In this document: positions 18,818-26,237 of the stretch, piece by piece
Numbering within the stretch: position 1 is the first letter of the stretch
Layout: every line of letters begins with the position of its first letter
Source: UBA3775 sp964584255
GTDB taxonomy: Bacteria; Bacillota; Clostridia; Lachnospirales; Lachnospiraceae
DNA length: 45,903 nt
Reading direction: 5' to 3'
NCBI GenBank assembly: GCA_964584255.1
Contig: CAZOZM010000014.1
Span: 1 to 45,903 of the forward strand
Notes under the pieces: generated by a model
Databases searched by the model: none
What the model was told of the DNA's origin: nothing
Seen by the model: the letters and a program-made list of their open reading frames with translations, nothing else
Program-made: the position numbers and the translations under genes

Positions 18818-19020
18818 TTAGTTTTGCCTAACCTGCCGTCACAGCTTTATTGCAGTTTTACTCCCTCTCACCGTCATACGCATTAGTCGGCGCTAACCCA
18901 CAACCGGCAATTACCTGCTAAATCCCGGCGCAAAAGGAATTTGCCTCAATTAGTCACTGCTAACCCATTTCTTTAAAAACAACTGAATTAGACATCGCTA
19001 ATTCAGTTAGGTTTTTCTAA
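18818..19020 (-). promoter_or_regulatory. Five TTAG-N6-CTAA operators upstream of feoAAB
   Basis: The interrupted palindrome TTAG-N6-CTAA occurs at 18818-18831, 18883-18896, 18950-18963, 18988-19001 and 19007-19020. The spacing inside each copy is always six. It resembles the half-sites of DtxR/IdeR/MntR-type operators (TTAGG...CCTAA). The last two copies are 19 bases apart centre to centre, and the outermost begins eight bases after the -10 element, a position expected to block transcription. The same motif recurs upstream of DUF3793-flavodoxin. Confidence 0.85.
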
Positions 19021-19028
19021 CCACACAT

Positions 19029-19057
19029 AATATACATTCACTGACAATTTTTGTCAA
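19029..19057 (-). promoter_or_regulatory. Promoter of the feo operon
   Basis: On the minus strand TTGACA (19052-19057) and TATATT (19029-19034) are separated by 17 bases. The predicted transcript starts near 19022 and has a leader of about 230 bases that contains all five operators. Confidence 0.8.
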
Positions 19058-19193
19058 CTTCTTTTTTTTACAATTTTCATTTTGACCGATTTACAAGTGC
19101 CCGGCACTTCCGTCAGCTCCGATCGGAGGTTAGAGTTGGAACGTGAATATTTCCTATTTCCATACGGATGTCCGGTCGGAAACCGGACCATAA

Positions 19194-19712
19194 TCAATAA
19201 CCAAGATATTTAAGGAAACCTTCGCATCCTTTTTTCACATCATTCCACGTCGCCTCAAAATCCCGTGAAAACCAAGGATCCGCAATCGATCTTCCGCTGT
19301 ATTTAATTTCCCCAAATGCATCTGCATGATTATACTCATCAAAATCCAAAAGCAGATGAATCTTTCCATCCTTATCTTTTCCGGTAATTCTAATCGTATT
19401 GTTTATGTTTGAAACATCCGCACAAAGCAGATAATCATAATGCTCATAGTCCGCTTTCGTAATCTGAACCGCCCTTTTTTTCCTAAAATCAGTATATGCG
19501 GTTTCTCCGACACCATGCTTTCTCAGCTCCGCCTGTGCCGGCGGGTAAACCGGATTTCCCCTGCCATTCCAGATTTCTTCGGTTGAAGTTGCAGCAGATG
19601 CGATTTCAAAATCACCGCTTATACCACGCCTCTCGACCATATCCTTTAAAACATATTCTGCCATCGGCGACCTGCAGATGTTGCCAAGGCAGATAAAAAG
19701 TACTTTTATCAT
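19194..19712 (-). CDS. Low-molecular-weight protein tyrosine phosphatase
   Basis: The 172-residue cytosolic enzyme has the P-loop signature at its N-terminus (CLGNICRSP, Cys8 to Ser15; CX5R) and the general-acid loop near the C-terminus (ADPWFSRD, Asp about 143). Length fits the family of about 150-170 residues. It removes phosphate from tyrosine-phosphorylated proteins, often in exopolysaccharide control, but no tyrosine kinase is nearby. A seven-bp hairpin without a T-run lies just downstream (about 19170-19190). The gene appears to be a single unit between the feo promoter region and the MATE gene. Confidence 0.92.
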   Translation of the reverse strand: MIKVLFICLGNICRSPMAEYVLKDMVERRGISGDFEIASAATSTEEIWNGRGNPVYPPAQAELRKHGVGETAYTDFRKKRAVQITKADYEHYDYLLCADVSNINNTIRITGKDKDGKIHLLLDFDEYNHADAFGEIKYSGRSIADPWFSRDFEATWNDVKKGCEGFLKYLGY

Positions 19713-19906
19713 AAATATAAACCTCCTGTATTTCTCAGACTTTAAACACTTTTCCCATTCTCATAATTTACATGTGATACCACACGGTCGGCAGTATAGG
19801 TAGTTTATACATTGTTTTTTTGACCATAGTATTTTGGGTTAAACAAATCCGGCATTTGCAGGGTTATTTTTTGTCCATTTTCACTTTTTACATCATCAAT
19901 TTACCG

Positions 19907-21232
19907 CTACATTTCTTTTTCTTCCACAAACCGCCTGCAAAAGACCAATCCGACCGTACTTGTAATCAGCTCAGTCACCGGATAGGTGAGCCAAAACCGG
20001 TCCAAACCGAATCTTGAAAAAAGAAACCCCAACGGCACAAATAGGACTACGGTACGAATAATTGTCAGCAGCGAACTTTTCAGACTCTTTCCAACTGCCT
20101 GAAAAAAGACAGGGAATATTAAAGAAGTGACCATCGGGAGAAAACTCACGCCTACATACCTGAACCCGACTTTTCCAATCTCAATCACAAGGGAATCTGA
20201 GGTAAAAACCCTCAGCATCTGCTCAGGAATGGCCACGAAACATATTGTCCCCAGTGCCATTAACGTTACTCCGAAGATAATCGAATCAGCCAGTGTCTTT
20301 CTGCACCTTTTTATGTTGCCTGCCGCATAATTAAAACTTATTACAGGTACGATACATGTCTGCATCGCTCCTAAAGGTATGAAGAAAAAAGTCTGCCATT
20401 TGTAATAAAGTCCAAGTGCCGTAACAGCCTGATCCGAAAATGAAGAAAGTATGAGATTAAGTCCCAAAATATAGAACGTGTATGCCGACTGCATAAGAAT
20501 ATTCGGCATTCCGTACCTGAAAATTCTTACAACATATCCCGGGTAAACCTGCCTTTTAGGAGATCTTTCATATCCCTTTTTCATCACGACAAGCGCTGCC
20601 GCTATCTGCCCTGCCACCGTCGCAGTCGCAGCTCCGGCAATTCCCATTTTCGGAAGTCCAAACATTCCAAAAATCAACAGCGGGTCCAGGATAATATTTA
20701 CAATTGCGCCCAAAATCTGAGCAATCATGGGCGTTTTCATATCCCCATTTGCCTGACACACCTTTGACCATATACTTTCAAAAAACAGTCCAAAGCTGAA
20801 TATACATACAATTCTGCCATAAATCACTACATCGTTTACGACTTCCGGAGAATCCGTGGAAATCCCGGCATATGCAGGAAGTATAAAAAAACTTATTATG
20901 GCAAAAACGACCCACATACCAAATGCCAACAGTGTTCCGACTCCGGCATATTCCTGTGCCGTCTTTTTATCGCCGGTTCCGAGCTTGGCAGCCATAATTG
21001 TATTAATTCCGACTCCGGTTCCCACCGCAAGTGCAATCATCAGAAGTTGCACAGGATATATAATCGACAAGGCAGTAAGTCCGTTTTCCGAATACCGTCC
21101 TACAAATAAACTGTCAACAATATTGTACAGTGCCTGTATCAGCTGTGCCAACATTACCGGCGGAGCAAGTTTTAATAAAATCCTGCTGATTTTTTCCTTA
21201 CCGAAAAACTCCATTGTATCCAATTCGGACAA
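19907..21232 (-). CDS. MATE-family multidrug/metabolite exporter
   Basis: The 441-residue membrane protein shows twelve hydrophobic segments in two similar halves and the MATE signatures near the start (LAPPVMLAQLIQALYNIVDSL, about 22-42; GLTALSIIYPVQLLMIALAVG, about 51-71). Members use sodium or proton gradients to export cationic drugs or metabolites. Length is normal. The 194-base gap to the phosphatase gene downstream and the 125-base gap to the DUF3990 module upstream contain no evident gene, apart from a 35-codon plus-strand frame at 21285-21392 that I do not recognise. Confidence 0.93.
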   Translation of the reverse strand: MSELDTMEFFGKEKISRILLKLAPPVMLAQLIQALYNIVDSLFVGRYSENGLTALSIIYPVQLLMIALAVGTGVGINTIMAAKLGTGDKKTAQEYAGVGTLLAFGMWVVFAIISFFILPAYAGISTDSPEVVNDVVIYGRIVCIFSFGLFFESIWSKVCQANGDMKTPMIAQILGAIVNIILDPLLIFGMFGLPKMGIAGAATATVAGQIAAALVVMKKGYERSPKRQVYPGYVVRIFRYGMPNILMQSAYTFYILGLNLILSSFSDQAVTALGLYYKWQTFFFIPLGAMQTCIVPVISFNYAAGNIKRCRKTLADSIIFGVTLMALGTICFVAIPEQMLRVFTSDSLVIEIGKVGFRYVGVSFLPMVTSLIFPVFFQAVGKSLKSSLLTIIRTVVLFVPLGFLFSRFGLDRFWLTYPVTELITSTVGLVFCRRFVEEKEM

Positions 21233-21357
21233 CCTCTTTTCTTATGTTATCTTAATTCAGCGTCTATATTATGCTACATTTAAGATGAAAAAGGAAGTAC
21301 AGATAGGAAAGTATCAGAAGGTTTTCGCGGCTCTAAAAAACCGACCTATGGTGCATC

Positions 21358-21774
21358 TTAAATCTCTTTTAATCTGTCAATTGCCATCTTAACATCTAAG
21401 GTGTGAAACCCAAGATAAACAGATGCCATTCTTTCAGCGTTAGCAATAGTATATATTTCCTTGCTGCTCTCACCGGTATAATAACGCCAATAGCGATAGG
21501 TGTAACCTGACCAATACATAATTTCGTTGTGATAGGTAGTGCCACCTTTTTTAAGACCGCCGACTTCCTCGTTCAATTCTTCAAGTATATATTCCTCGCC
21601 AGCCCATTGCAGACGGTCGTAGCTTCGATCCAAAGCTGCAGCAGTTTTACTATTCATAAACTTTTCGATAAAGTCTTTGCTGTCATATCCATTTTTAAGT
21701 GCCAATTCAAACAATCTGCCTTGGATATCGCAGAGTCCGAATTCTTGTCTGTCAAGTTCGGTCATATTATTCAC
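21358..21774 (-). CDS. Partner protein of the DUF3990 module (unnamed domain)
   Basis: This 138-residue soluble protein has no family name that I can give with confidence. It starts eight bases before the end of the XRE-DUF3990 gene, so the two are translationally coupled. Its core (DSKDFIEKFMNSKTAAAL, about 32-49; YWSGYTYRYW and YLGFHTLDVKMAIDRLKE toward the C-terminus) aligns with the N-terminal half of the XRE protein encoded at 44953-45591 (SGSDFIKLFL, YWIGWVVAYY, YTLHEADISKFVDIADARIKE). There, too, the domain sits directly downstream of a DUF3990 gene. It is probably an antitoxin or cofactor of the DUF3990 protein. Confidence 0.7.
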   Translation of the reverse strand: MNNMTELDRQEFGLCDIQGRLFELALKNGYDSKDFIEKFMNSKTAAALDRSYDRLQWAGEEYILEELNEEVGGLKKGGTTYHNEIMYWSGYTYRYWRYYTGESSKEIYTIANAERMASVYLGFHTLDVKMAIDRLKEI

Positions 21775-22615
21775 CAGCTTTCAATATTTCATCGAAGAAG
21801 CGTCCGTCACGGCGGTACTGACGACAGATTTCATCTGCCAAAGCAATGCCCTTAGAACGGTTATCTTCACTATCAACTCTTAATGCTTCACGATCTGTAT
21901 CAGATAATGCTTTTTCTTCTACTATTTCTATCTGCTTACACGCCTTTTCCGTCAACGCAACATACTGTTTGCCGAGCTTTAGCACTGAGAGACTATTGAC
22001 GAGAGCTTCATCGGTAATTTCACCTTTGAAGAAACGATCAAGCACAACGAACATTCTGTCATTGGCAATAAAGCCGATTAGCATGTCACAACCGTCAGTC
22101 ATTTCCGCAATGCGATTATAAATCGCCGTACCTTTTACTGAATCCATTTTACCTCTGTTAAATGCTACAAGGAGTGCCCAATCAATACCAACCTCAATAT
22201 CAAGAATCCTCAATCCTGACAAGTCTGCCTTTACGGTATAGAGCTTGGCATCGGGATAATTGCAAATCAAGGTCAACGGCTGCGCCATCTCCGTTCCCAT
22301 ATAAAATCCTTTACCAAAATCGCAATGCTTACGGCTTGCAGGTGCAATGTCGCCCACAATACCGGATTTTGAACCATGGTATAAAGTTACTACCTCATCA
22401 GAGGAAACAATGCGGTTGCCTTCAAATTGCGAATAATCTATATTATTATGGGTACATAAACGCTTAATCGTACTGAGTGCAATCTGCGAAGGCTCACAGC
22501 GACCTTTCTCCCAACGATTGACCGTAGCAAAACTAACCCCTAATTTTTTTGCGAGTTCTGTTTGGCTCAATCCTAATCTCGAACGTATATCTTTGATAAT
22601 ATCAGAGCTTTTCAT
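21767..22615 (-). CDS. XRE helix-turn-helix fused to DUF3990 (ADP-ribosyltransferase-like)
   Basis: The 282-residue protein starts with an XRE HTH (about 5-60: LGLSQTELAKKLGVSFATVNRWEKGRCEPS). A DUF3990 domain follows from about residue 75 (VVTLYHGSKSG, DFGKGFYMGTEMAQPL, IGFIANDRMF). The LYHGS and GKGFYMG stretches look like the NAD-binding strands of ART-fold enzymes; that DUF3990 belongs to this fold is recalled knowledge. An ART-type toxin fused to its own DNA-binding domain would be autoregulated. It is followed by an overlapping partner gene. A second, differently arranged DUF3990 module is at the window end. Confidence 0.85.
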   Translation of the reverse strand: MKSSDIIKDIRSRLGLSQTELAKKLGVSFATVNRWEKGRCEPSQIALSTIKRLCTHNNIDYSQFEGNRIVSSDEVVTLYHGSKSGIVGDIAPASRKHCDFGKGFYMGTEMAQPLTLICNYPDAKLYTVKADLSGLRILDIEVGIDWALLVAFNRGKMDSVKGTAIYNRIAEMTDGCDMLIGFIANDRMFVVLDRFFKGEITDEALVNSLSVLKLGKQYVALTEKACKQIEIVEEKALSDTDREALRVDSEDNRSKGIALADEICRQYRRDGRFFDEILKAGE

Positions 22616-22713
22616 AACAGCCTCCCGTATAACATTTATTCGGTTTTATTATAACATGCTCCCTTATTTTAGGCAAGGCTTTTACCGTTTCAGTGTTAGA
22701 ACGCCTTATCTAA

Positions 22714-22989
22714 TCACAATTCAAGTTCTTCTTCCTGATTCCTTTCTTTTGTCTTCAACACCAGTTTAAAAATTTCCTCGTCCAAATTTTCAAACTCCGT
22801 CCTCGCAATTTCCAGATGCTTTCTGACTTCAAAACTATCCGTTCCTTCATATAAAGCACCTATATCCGGCGTTTTCTTATTATAACCGGAATCTTGAGGA
22901 CAATATCTGTCATCCATCATCCACGTGGCCAATTCCGCTATAATTTTCTTTACGCTTGTTTCTACATTTGTTTTATCCATCCGGCTCAT
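22714..22989 (-). CDS. Small hypothetical protein
   Basis: The frame encodes about 91 residues (MSRMDKTNVETSV..., ending EEELEL). It is mostly alpha-helical in composition with an amphipathic C-terminal half rich in Glu and Lys. I do not recognise it. No clear ribosome site precedes either ATG (22989 or 22980). The open frame continues upstream through a hairpin to 23127, but that extension is clearly not coding. It could be the 3' part of a decayed gene, and function is unknown. Confidence 0.4.
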   Translation of the reverse strand: MSRMDKTNVETSVKKIIAELATWMMDDRYCPQDSGYNKKTPDIGALYEGTDSFEVRKHLEIARTEFENLDEEIFKLVLKTKERNQEEELEL

Positions 22990-23353
22990 AACTGCAGCAT
23001 AAAATAAAGAACATAAAGCGAATCCCGAAATTCCGGCTTTGGGGGCGGATGCTCTACCGCTCAAACAACAAGAAAACCCACGAGTTTTGCAAACCTCGTG
23101 GGTTTTCTTGTTGCTCCATTGGAGCACTCATATCATTTTTGCCTAGACGCACTTCCGGCATTTTCAAGTATTCCCCTATCTCATGATATCATTCAATTTT
23201 TCATAAATGTCCCGTCTGTGCCCCATAGACAAAGCCAATATATTCCCCTATTTTATTCGGTTCACCGGATATTCATTCACAGCCTTTGACTCCTGCACCT
23301 CATGTCCATCGTTTTTTAGTCGCGTCCCAATTGGGTACGCGTTGCACTTTTAG
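22990..23353. other. Gene-free stretch with a long hairpin and coding debris
   Basis: Apart from the 19-bp hairpin at 23066-23113, this stretch holds only frame fragments. On the minus strand between about 23300 and 23128 short pieces such as MGHRRDIYEKLND and HEIGEYLKMPEVRLGKND lie in different frames around a repeated GGGGAATA. They look like a frameshifted relic of an unidentified gene. A D-arm-like TAGAGCATCCG stretch just upstream of the hairpin does not belong to a foldable tRNA. Confidence 0.4.
23066..23113. terminator. Long bidirectional terminator-like hairpin
   Basis: Bases 23066-23084 and 23095-23113 are a perfect 19-bp inverted repeat with a ten-base loop. The arms end in AAAACCC and GGGTTTT, so a T-rich flank is available on both strands. 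A second small hairpin (GCTCC-ATT-GGAGC) follows at 23113-23125. Confidence 0.7.
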
Positions 23354-23776
23354 TTAAACTAAAGCCGCTCCCAACGCCTTACATGCACTGACTGCGTCGG
23401 CATCCGGTGTTTCGTTACATATCACATAATCACATGCCATAACTGCTCCGGCTGCCTTGCAGGACTCATCCCAATTTCTCATCCATTCTCCGTCTCCCCA
23501 GCCGTATGAGCCAAATAAGGCAATCTTCCTGCCTGAAAGTCTGCTCTCACACTCTTCAAACATAGGCGCGAATTCATCTTCTTCCAAAACCTCTGCGCCC
23601 ATCGCAGGACAGCCAAAGGCAATTCCATCAAAAGAATCCATCATGTCCGCAGTAAATTCAGCAGATGTAAAAACTTCTGTTTCTGCTCCTTTTTCCTTTG
23701 CTCCTTCCGCAACCGCCGCTGCCATTGCCTCCGTATTACCTGTTCCACTCCAAAAAACCACTGCTACTTTACTCAT
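23354..23776 (-). CDS. Short-chain flavodoxin
   Basis: The 140-residue protein has the FMN phosphate loop at its N-terminus (SGTGNTEAMA, about 10-19) and the later flavin-contacting loops (FGCPAMGAE, about 54-62; FGSYGWGDGEWM, about 87-98). Flavodoxins replace ferredoxin as electron carriers when iron is scarce. It lies 103 bases downstream of the DUF3793 gene on the same strand, behind two TTAG-N6-CTAA operators shared with the feo operon. An iron-limitation role therefore fits both family and context. Confidence 0.93.
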   Translation of the reverse strand: MSKVAVVFWSGTGNTEAMAAAVAEGAKEKGAETEVFTSAEFTADMMDSFDGIAFGCPAMGAEVLEEDEFAPMFEECESRLSGRKIALFGSYGWGDGEWMRNWDESCKAAGAVMACDYVICNETPDADAVSACKALGAALV

Positions 23777-23879
23777 GCTTCTACCAACCTTTCATATAAA
23801 ATCTTTAAGCGGATATTCTCAATCCGCATCCGCCATTTCCAAAAAACCGACAAATACTCACTTTATAAAACCTGACTTC

Positions 23880-24431
23880 TTAACCTGCAACTGCAAGTCT
23901 CTCAATTGACTTTCCCTTTGCATATTGCGCACAATACACATCCGTGCATTTTTTATAACGGTCAAATGTCCTGCGAGCAGCCTTTTCGTCACCATAGACC
24001 TTCCAACACCCGACGCATTTACATGCCTTGGCCTTATTTTCTATGAAACCATAAACATCCTCAGGCGGATATCCCAGAAAAAGACCAATTTCATGAGGGA
24101 ACTCATCATAACATGCCATCCTCCTAACCAGCTTGACAATACATTCTTCCGCCGTTTTCTCACAGTATCCGCATTTCTTCAGAATGCTGCATGCCGTTTC
24201 ATTATTCAAATCCGACTTCAACTTCGAAGGGCGGTATATGTATACCAAAACACGATTTTCACAGTACTTGAGTGGCAAAACTCTAAGTCCCTTAGGTATG
24301 AGAATCCTGTTCCAAAGTCGAATTGTCTTTCGCATCTCCTCAACACTCTCACATTCACATGAAAACATGTTTCCGGTTTTCATCCCGGCCAACGTCGGCG
24401 AGCAATGTCTTACAAGCATCTCCTCTGACAT
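23880..24431 (-). CDS. DUF3793 family protein
   Basis: This 183-residue soluble protein matches what I recall of DUF3793: an N-terminal HCSPTLAGMKTGNMFSC, a central LRVLPLKYCENRVLVYIYRP, and HEIGLFLGYPPEDVYGFI followed by a Cys-rich stretch (CKCVGCWKVYGDE). Its biochemical function is unknown. It is often found beside flavodoxins and iron-uptake genes. AGGAGG precedes the ATG by about ten bases. The promoter and two TTAG-N6-CTAA operators upstream mirror the arrangement at feo, placing it in the same probable iron regulon. Confidence 0.88.
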   Translation of the reverse strand: MSEEMLVRHCSPTLAGMKTGNMFSCECESVEEMRKTIRLWNRILIPKGLRVLPLKYCENRVLVYIYRPSKLKSDLNNETACSILKKCGYCEKTAEECIVKLVRRMACYDEFPHEIGLFLGYPPEDVYGFIENKAKACKCVGCWKVYGDEKAARRTFDRYKKCTDVYCAQYAKGKSIERLAVAG

Positions 24432-24455
24432 TAATAAGTCTCCTCCTTTCAGAAG

Positions 24456-24596
24456 TTAGTTGTGCCTAACCATTCAGTAAAAAAAATAAAAGTATTTGTT
24501 GCCGATTGCTTCCATTAGACAAAACACTTTAGCATGATATATCCGCTTTGGTGCGATAAACAGATATAAGCATGTTTCTTAGTTAGTCTTATCTAA
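24456..24596 (-). promoter_or_regulatory. Two TTAG-N6-CTAA operators upstream of DUF3793-flavodoxin
   Basis: Copies lie at 24456-24469 and 24583-24596. The upstream copy begins eight bases after the -10 element of the promoter at 24605-24633. This is exactly the distance seen between the feo -10 (19029) and its first operator (19020). Confidence 0.85.
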
Positions 24597-24604
24597 CCAT
24601 GGAT

Positions 24605-24633
24605 AATTTATCATATTCAGTCATAATTGTCAA
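24605..24633 (-). promoter_or_regulatory. Promoter of DUF3793-flavodoxin
   Basis: On the minus strand TTGACA (24628-24633) and TAAATT (24605-24610) are 17 bases apart. The predicted leader is about 165 bases and carries both operators. Confidence 0.75.
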
Positions 24634-24655
24634 CAGGGTTGAGGAAAGATTTGGT

Positions 24656-24690
24656 AAAAAACGGCATATCCGATTGTTACGACTATGCCG
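24656..24690 (-). terminator. Intrinsic terminator downstream of the DUF4143 relic
   Basis: On the minus strand a seven-bp stem (24684-24690 with 24662-24668) is followed by six Ts (24656-24661). It lies about 50 bases after the stop of the truncated DUF4143 gene and would also end any transcript coming from the merR-CRISPR array. Confidence 0.75.
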
Positions 24691-24741
24691 ATATTTTACA
24701 GGATTATAAATCCCTTATAGAGTTGCTCTTTCAGGAAGTAA

Positions 24742-25376
24742 CTATTTATTTAACAACCAATCTGCCACATCCACGATTTTGACACCCTCATATTGATATT
24801 CGGAAGTTCTTGTGCGTGCAATCACCATTTTAGGATAGGCATCTTTGATTCTGAGAAGCGGATCTACTTCTCTTTTAAAAGTTTCGGACAACGCAATGTT
24901 ATCTGAAACTTGAATGTAAATCTTTTCACTTCGTTTTAAGGCTACAAAGTCAATTTCTTTTTTATATAGAACACCTACATATACCTCGTATCCACGCCTG
25001 AGCAGTTCCATTGCGACGATATTTTCGATTACCCTGCCGCTATCCATATTTTTAGTACCAAGCTTTGCATACCGAAATGTATGGTCGCTTAAATAGTATT
25101 TGTCATTAGATGCGAGATACTTTTTGCCTTTAATATCGTATCGACGGAACTTGTAAAATGCAAAAGCATTACACAAATAATTCAGATAGTTACCGACAGT
25201 CTTGTGGTTTATTTTATCTCTGTTCGAGGTGAGCATATCCGTAATGCTGCGTGCCGAAGTCAGGTTAGACACGTTATCCATTAAAAACTGTGAAATTCTA
25301 TCCATCAATACCGGATTTTTGATTTTATATTTTTGCCGTATATCTCGCAAAATCAAAGTATGTTCAATACCTCCGA
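24742..25376 (-). pseudogene. Truncated AAA ATPase/DUF4143 gene, C-terminal half only
   Basis: About 210 residues match the C-terminal part of the AAA-DUF4143 family: HTLILRDIRQKYKIKNPVL, LNYLCNAFAFYKFRRYDIKG, YYLSDHTFRYAKLGTKN, and the nuclease-like core ENIVAMELLRRGYEVYVG...KEIDFVALKR...IYIQVS. Full-length members have about 400-430 residues with Walker A and B in the first half; none of that is present. The homology begins exactly where CRISPR repeat 1 ends (25377). The open frame continues into the repeats and spacer to an ATG at 25440, but those residues are repeat-derived. The gene was cut at the array edge and probably makes no working ATPase. Confidence 0.85.
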
Positions 25377-25527
25377 ATCTACAAGTAGTAGAAATTAATT
25401 TAAGGTTCTTACTTATTAACGGATATGAGACAAGAACCATCTACAAGTAGTAGAAATTAATTTAAGGTTCTTACGAATGATTTCATCGCAAATGACGTTC
25501 TATCTACAAGTAGTAGAAATTAATTTA
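25377..25527 (-). CRISPR. Orphan Cas12a (type V-A)-like mini-array, 3 repeats and 2 spacers
   Basis: Two identical 36-base repeats lie at 25377-25412 and 25439-25474. A third copy at 25502-25527 keeps 26 bases. On the minus strand each ends in AATTTCTACTACTTGTAGAT, which has the Cas12a crRNA handle: an AATT lead, a TCTAC/GTAGA stem and a five-base loop. Spacers are 25413-25438 (26 bases) and 25475-25501 (27 bases), the normal size for Cas12a. The copy shortened at its 5' side is the first one transcribed and still keeps the whole mature handle. No cas gene is in the window. The array abuts merR and the DUF4143 relic on the same strand and has no leader of its own. Confidence 0.9.
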
Positions 25528-25962
25528 CTCATGCGCATGGTCATACATCTTCTGAATTTCTTTCGGCAGTTTATCCGGCAGCATCTTTCTTATTTCAGCA
25601 TCTCCACCCTTAGCAATCGCCTGTTCATAATACCAGCACTTGAAATTCAGCATATCAAGTATCTTTGAAAGCCGCTCCATTTCTGCCTCCAAAGATTCCC
25701 TCTGTCTGACAAAAAGTTCCATTCTCTTTCCATACGTATCCGGTCCCTGCTCACACCATTCCATATACTGCCTGATATCTTTTATTTCAAGACCGGATTT
25801 CTTCAGACATTCTATTATGCGAAGAGTTTCCAACTCCCTGTCTCCAAATTTTCTTATTCCGGAAACACGCTCCATTCCCGGAAACAGACCCTGTTTATCA
25901 TAGTAACGCAAAGTCGAAACCGGCAGATTAAACATCTGCGACACCTGTCCTATCGTATACAT
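25525..25962 (-). CDS. MerR-family regulator of the adjacent aldo/keto reductase
   Basis: The 145-residue protein has the MerR winged HTH at its N-terminus (YTIGQVSQMFNLPVSTLRYYDKQG, about 2-25), a wing (IRKFGDRELETLRII), a long dimerisation helix (about 75-115), and a Cys at about 110 (FKCWYYEQAIAKG). The KCWYYE-type motif is shared with redox/aldehyde-responsive MerR proteins. It is divergent from the aldo/keto reductase gene, whose promoter has the 19-base spacer and central palindrome of a MerR target. Its stop codon TAA (25525-25527) lies inside the first CRISPR repeat, so the array forms its 3' untranslated region. Confidence 0.9.
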   Translation of the reverse strand: MYTIGQVSQMFNLPVSTLRYYDKQGLFPGMERVSGIRKFGDRELETLRIIECLKKSGLEIKDIRQYMEWCEQGPDTYGKRMELFVRQRESLEAEMERLSKILDMLNFKCWYYEQAIAKGGDAEIRKMLPDKLPKEIQKMYDHAHE

Positions 25963-26148
25963 ATACTTCCTCGCTTTCCTCTAACTTGTAAGTACCCTCG
26001 CAGTCTTTTACCCCGACACCCCGGCCTTAAAACATATGCCTGTTCGCCCGACATTCCAACCGACAAGCAAACTCACCTTCATCTTCCGACCTCATCGTCC
26101 GTCTTACAAACCGACCGCAAAAAATTTGAATACATTTTACAAAATTCC

Positions 26149-26179
26149 TTGACCTAAAGTCAAGTTTAGGTGTTACCAT
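26149..26179 (+). promoter_or_regulatory. MerR-type promoter and operator of the reductase operon
   Basis: TTGACC (26149-26154) and TACCAT (26174-26179) are 19 bases apart, the overlong spacing characteristic of MerR-activated promoters. Between and overlapping them lies the palindrome ACCTAAA-N6-TTTAGGT (26152-26171). The reductase ATG follows about 58 bases downstream, with AGGAGG before it. Confidence 0.9.
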
Positions 26180-26237
26180 AATTTCTGTATACAGATAACT
26201 TGCATACTTCTTAAGTCATCTCACAGGAGGTATATTT

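Noticed and set aside
19079..19193. A terminator for the feo region in the hairpins near 19120-19190
   Set aside because: The stems are short and palindromic but lack a T-run on either strand.
23040..23066. A tRNA gene suggested by a D-arm-like TAGAGCATCCG on the minus strand
   Set aside because: No acceptor, anticodon or T arm can be fitted around it; at best it is a fragment.
23344..23358. An eighth iron operator (TTAG...CTAA) at the flavodoxin stop
   Set aside because: The spacing is five, not six, and it lies at the end of a gene rather than near a promoter.
25377..25440. The first 22 residues of the open frame running into the DUF4143 relic as a genuine N-terminus
   Set aside because: They are encoded entirely by CRISPR repeat and spacer sequence and have no ribosome site.
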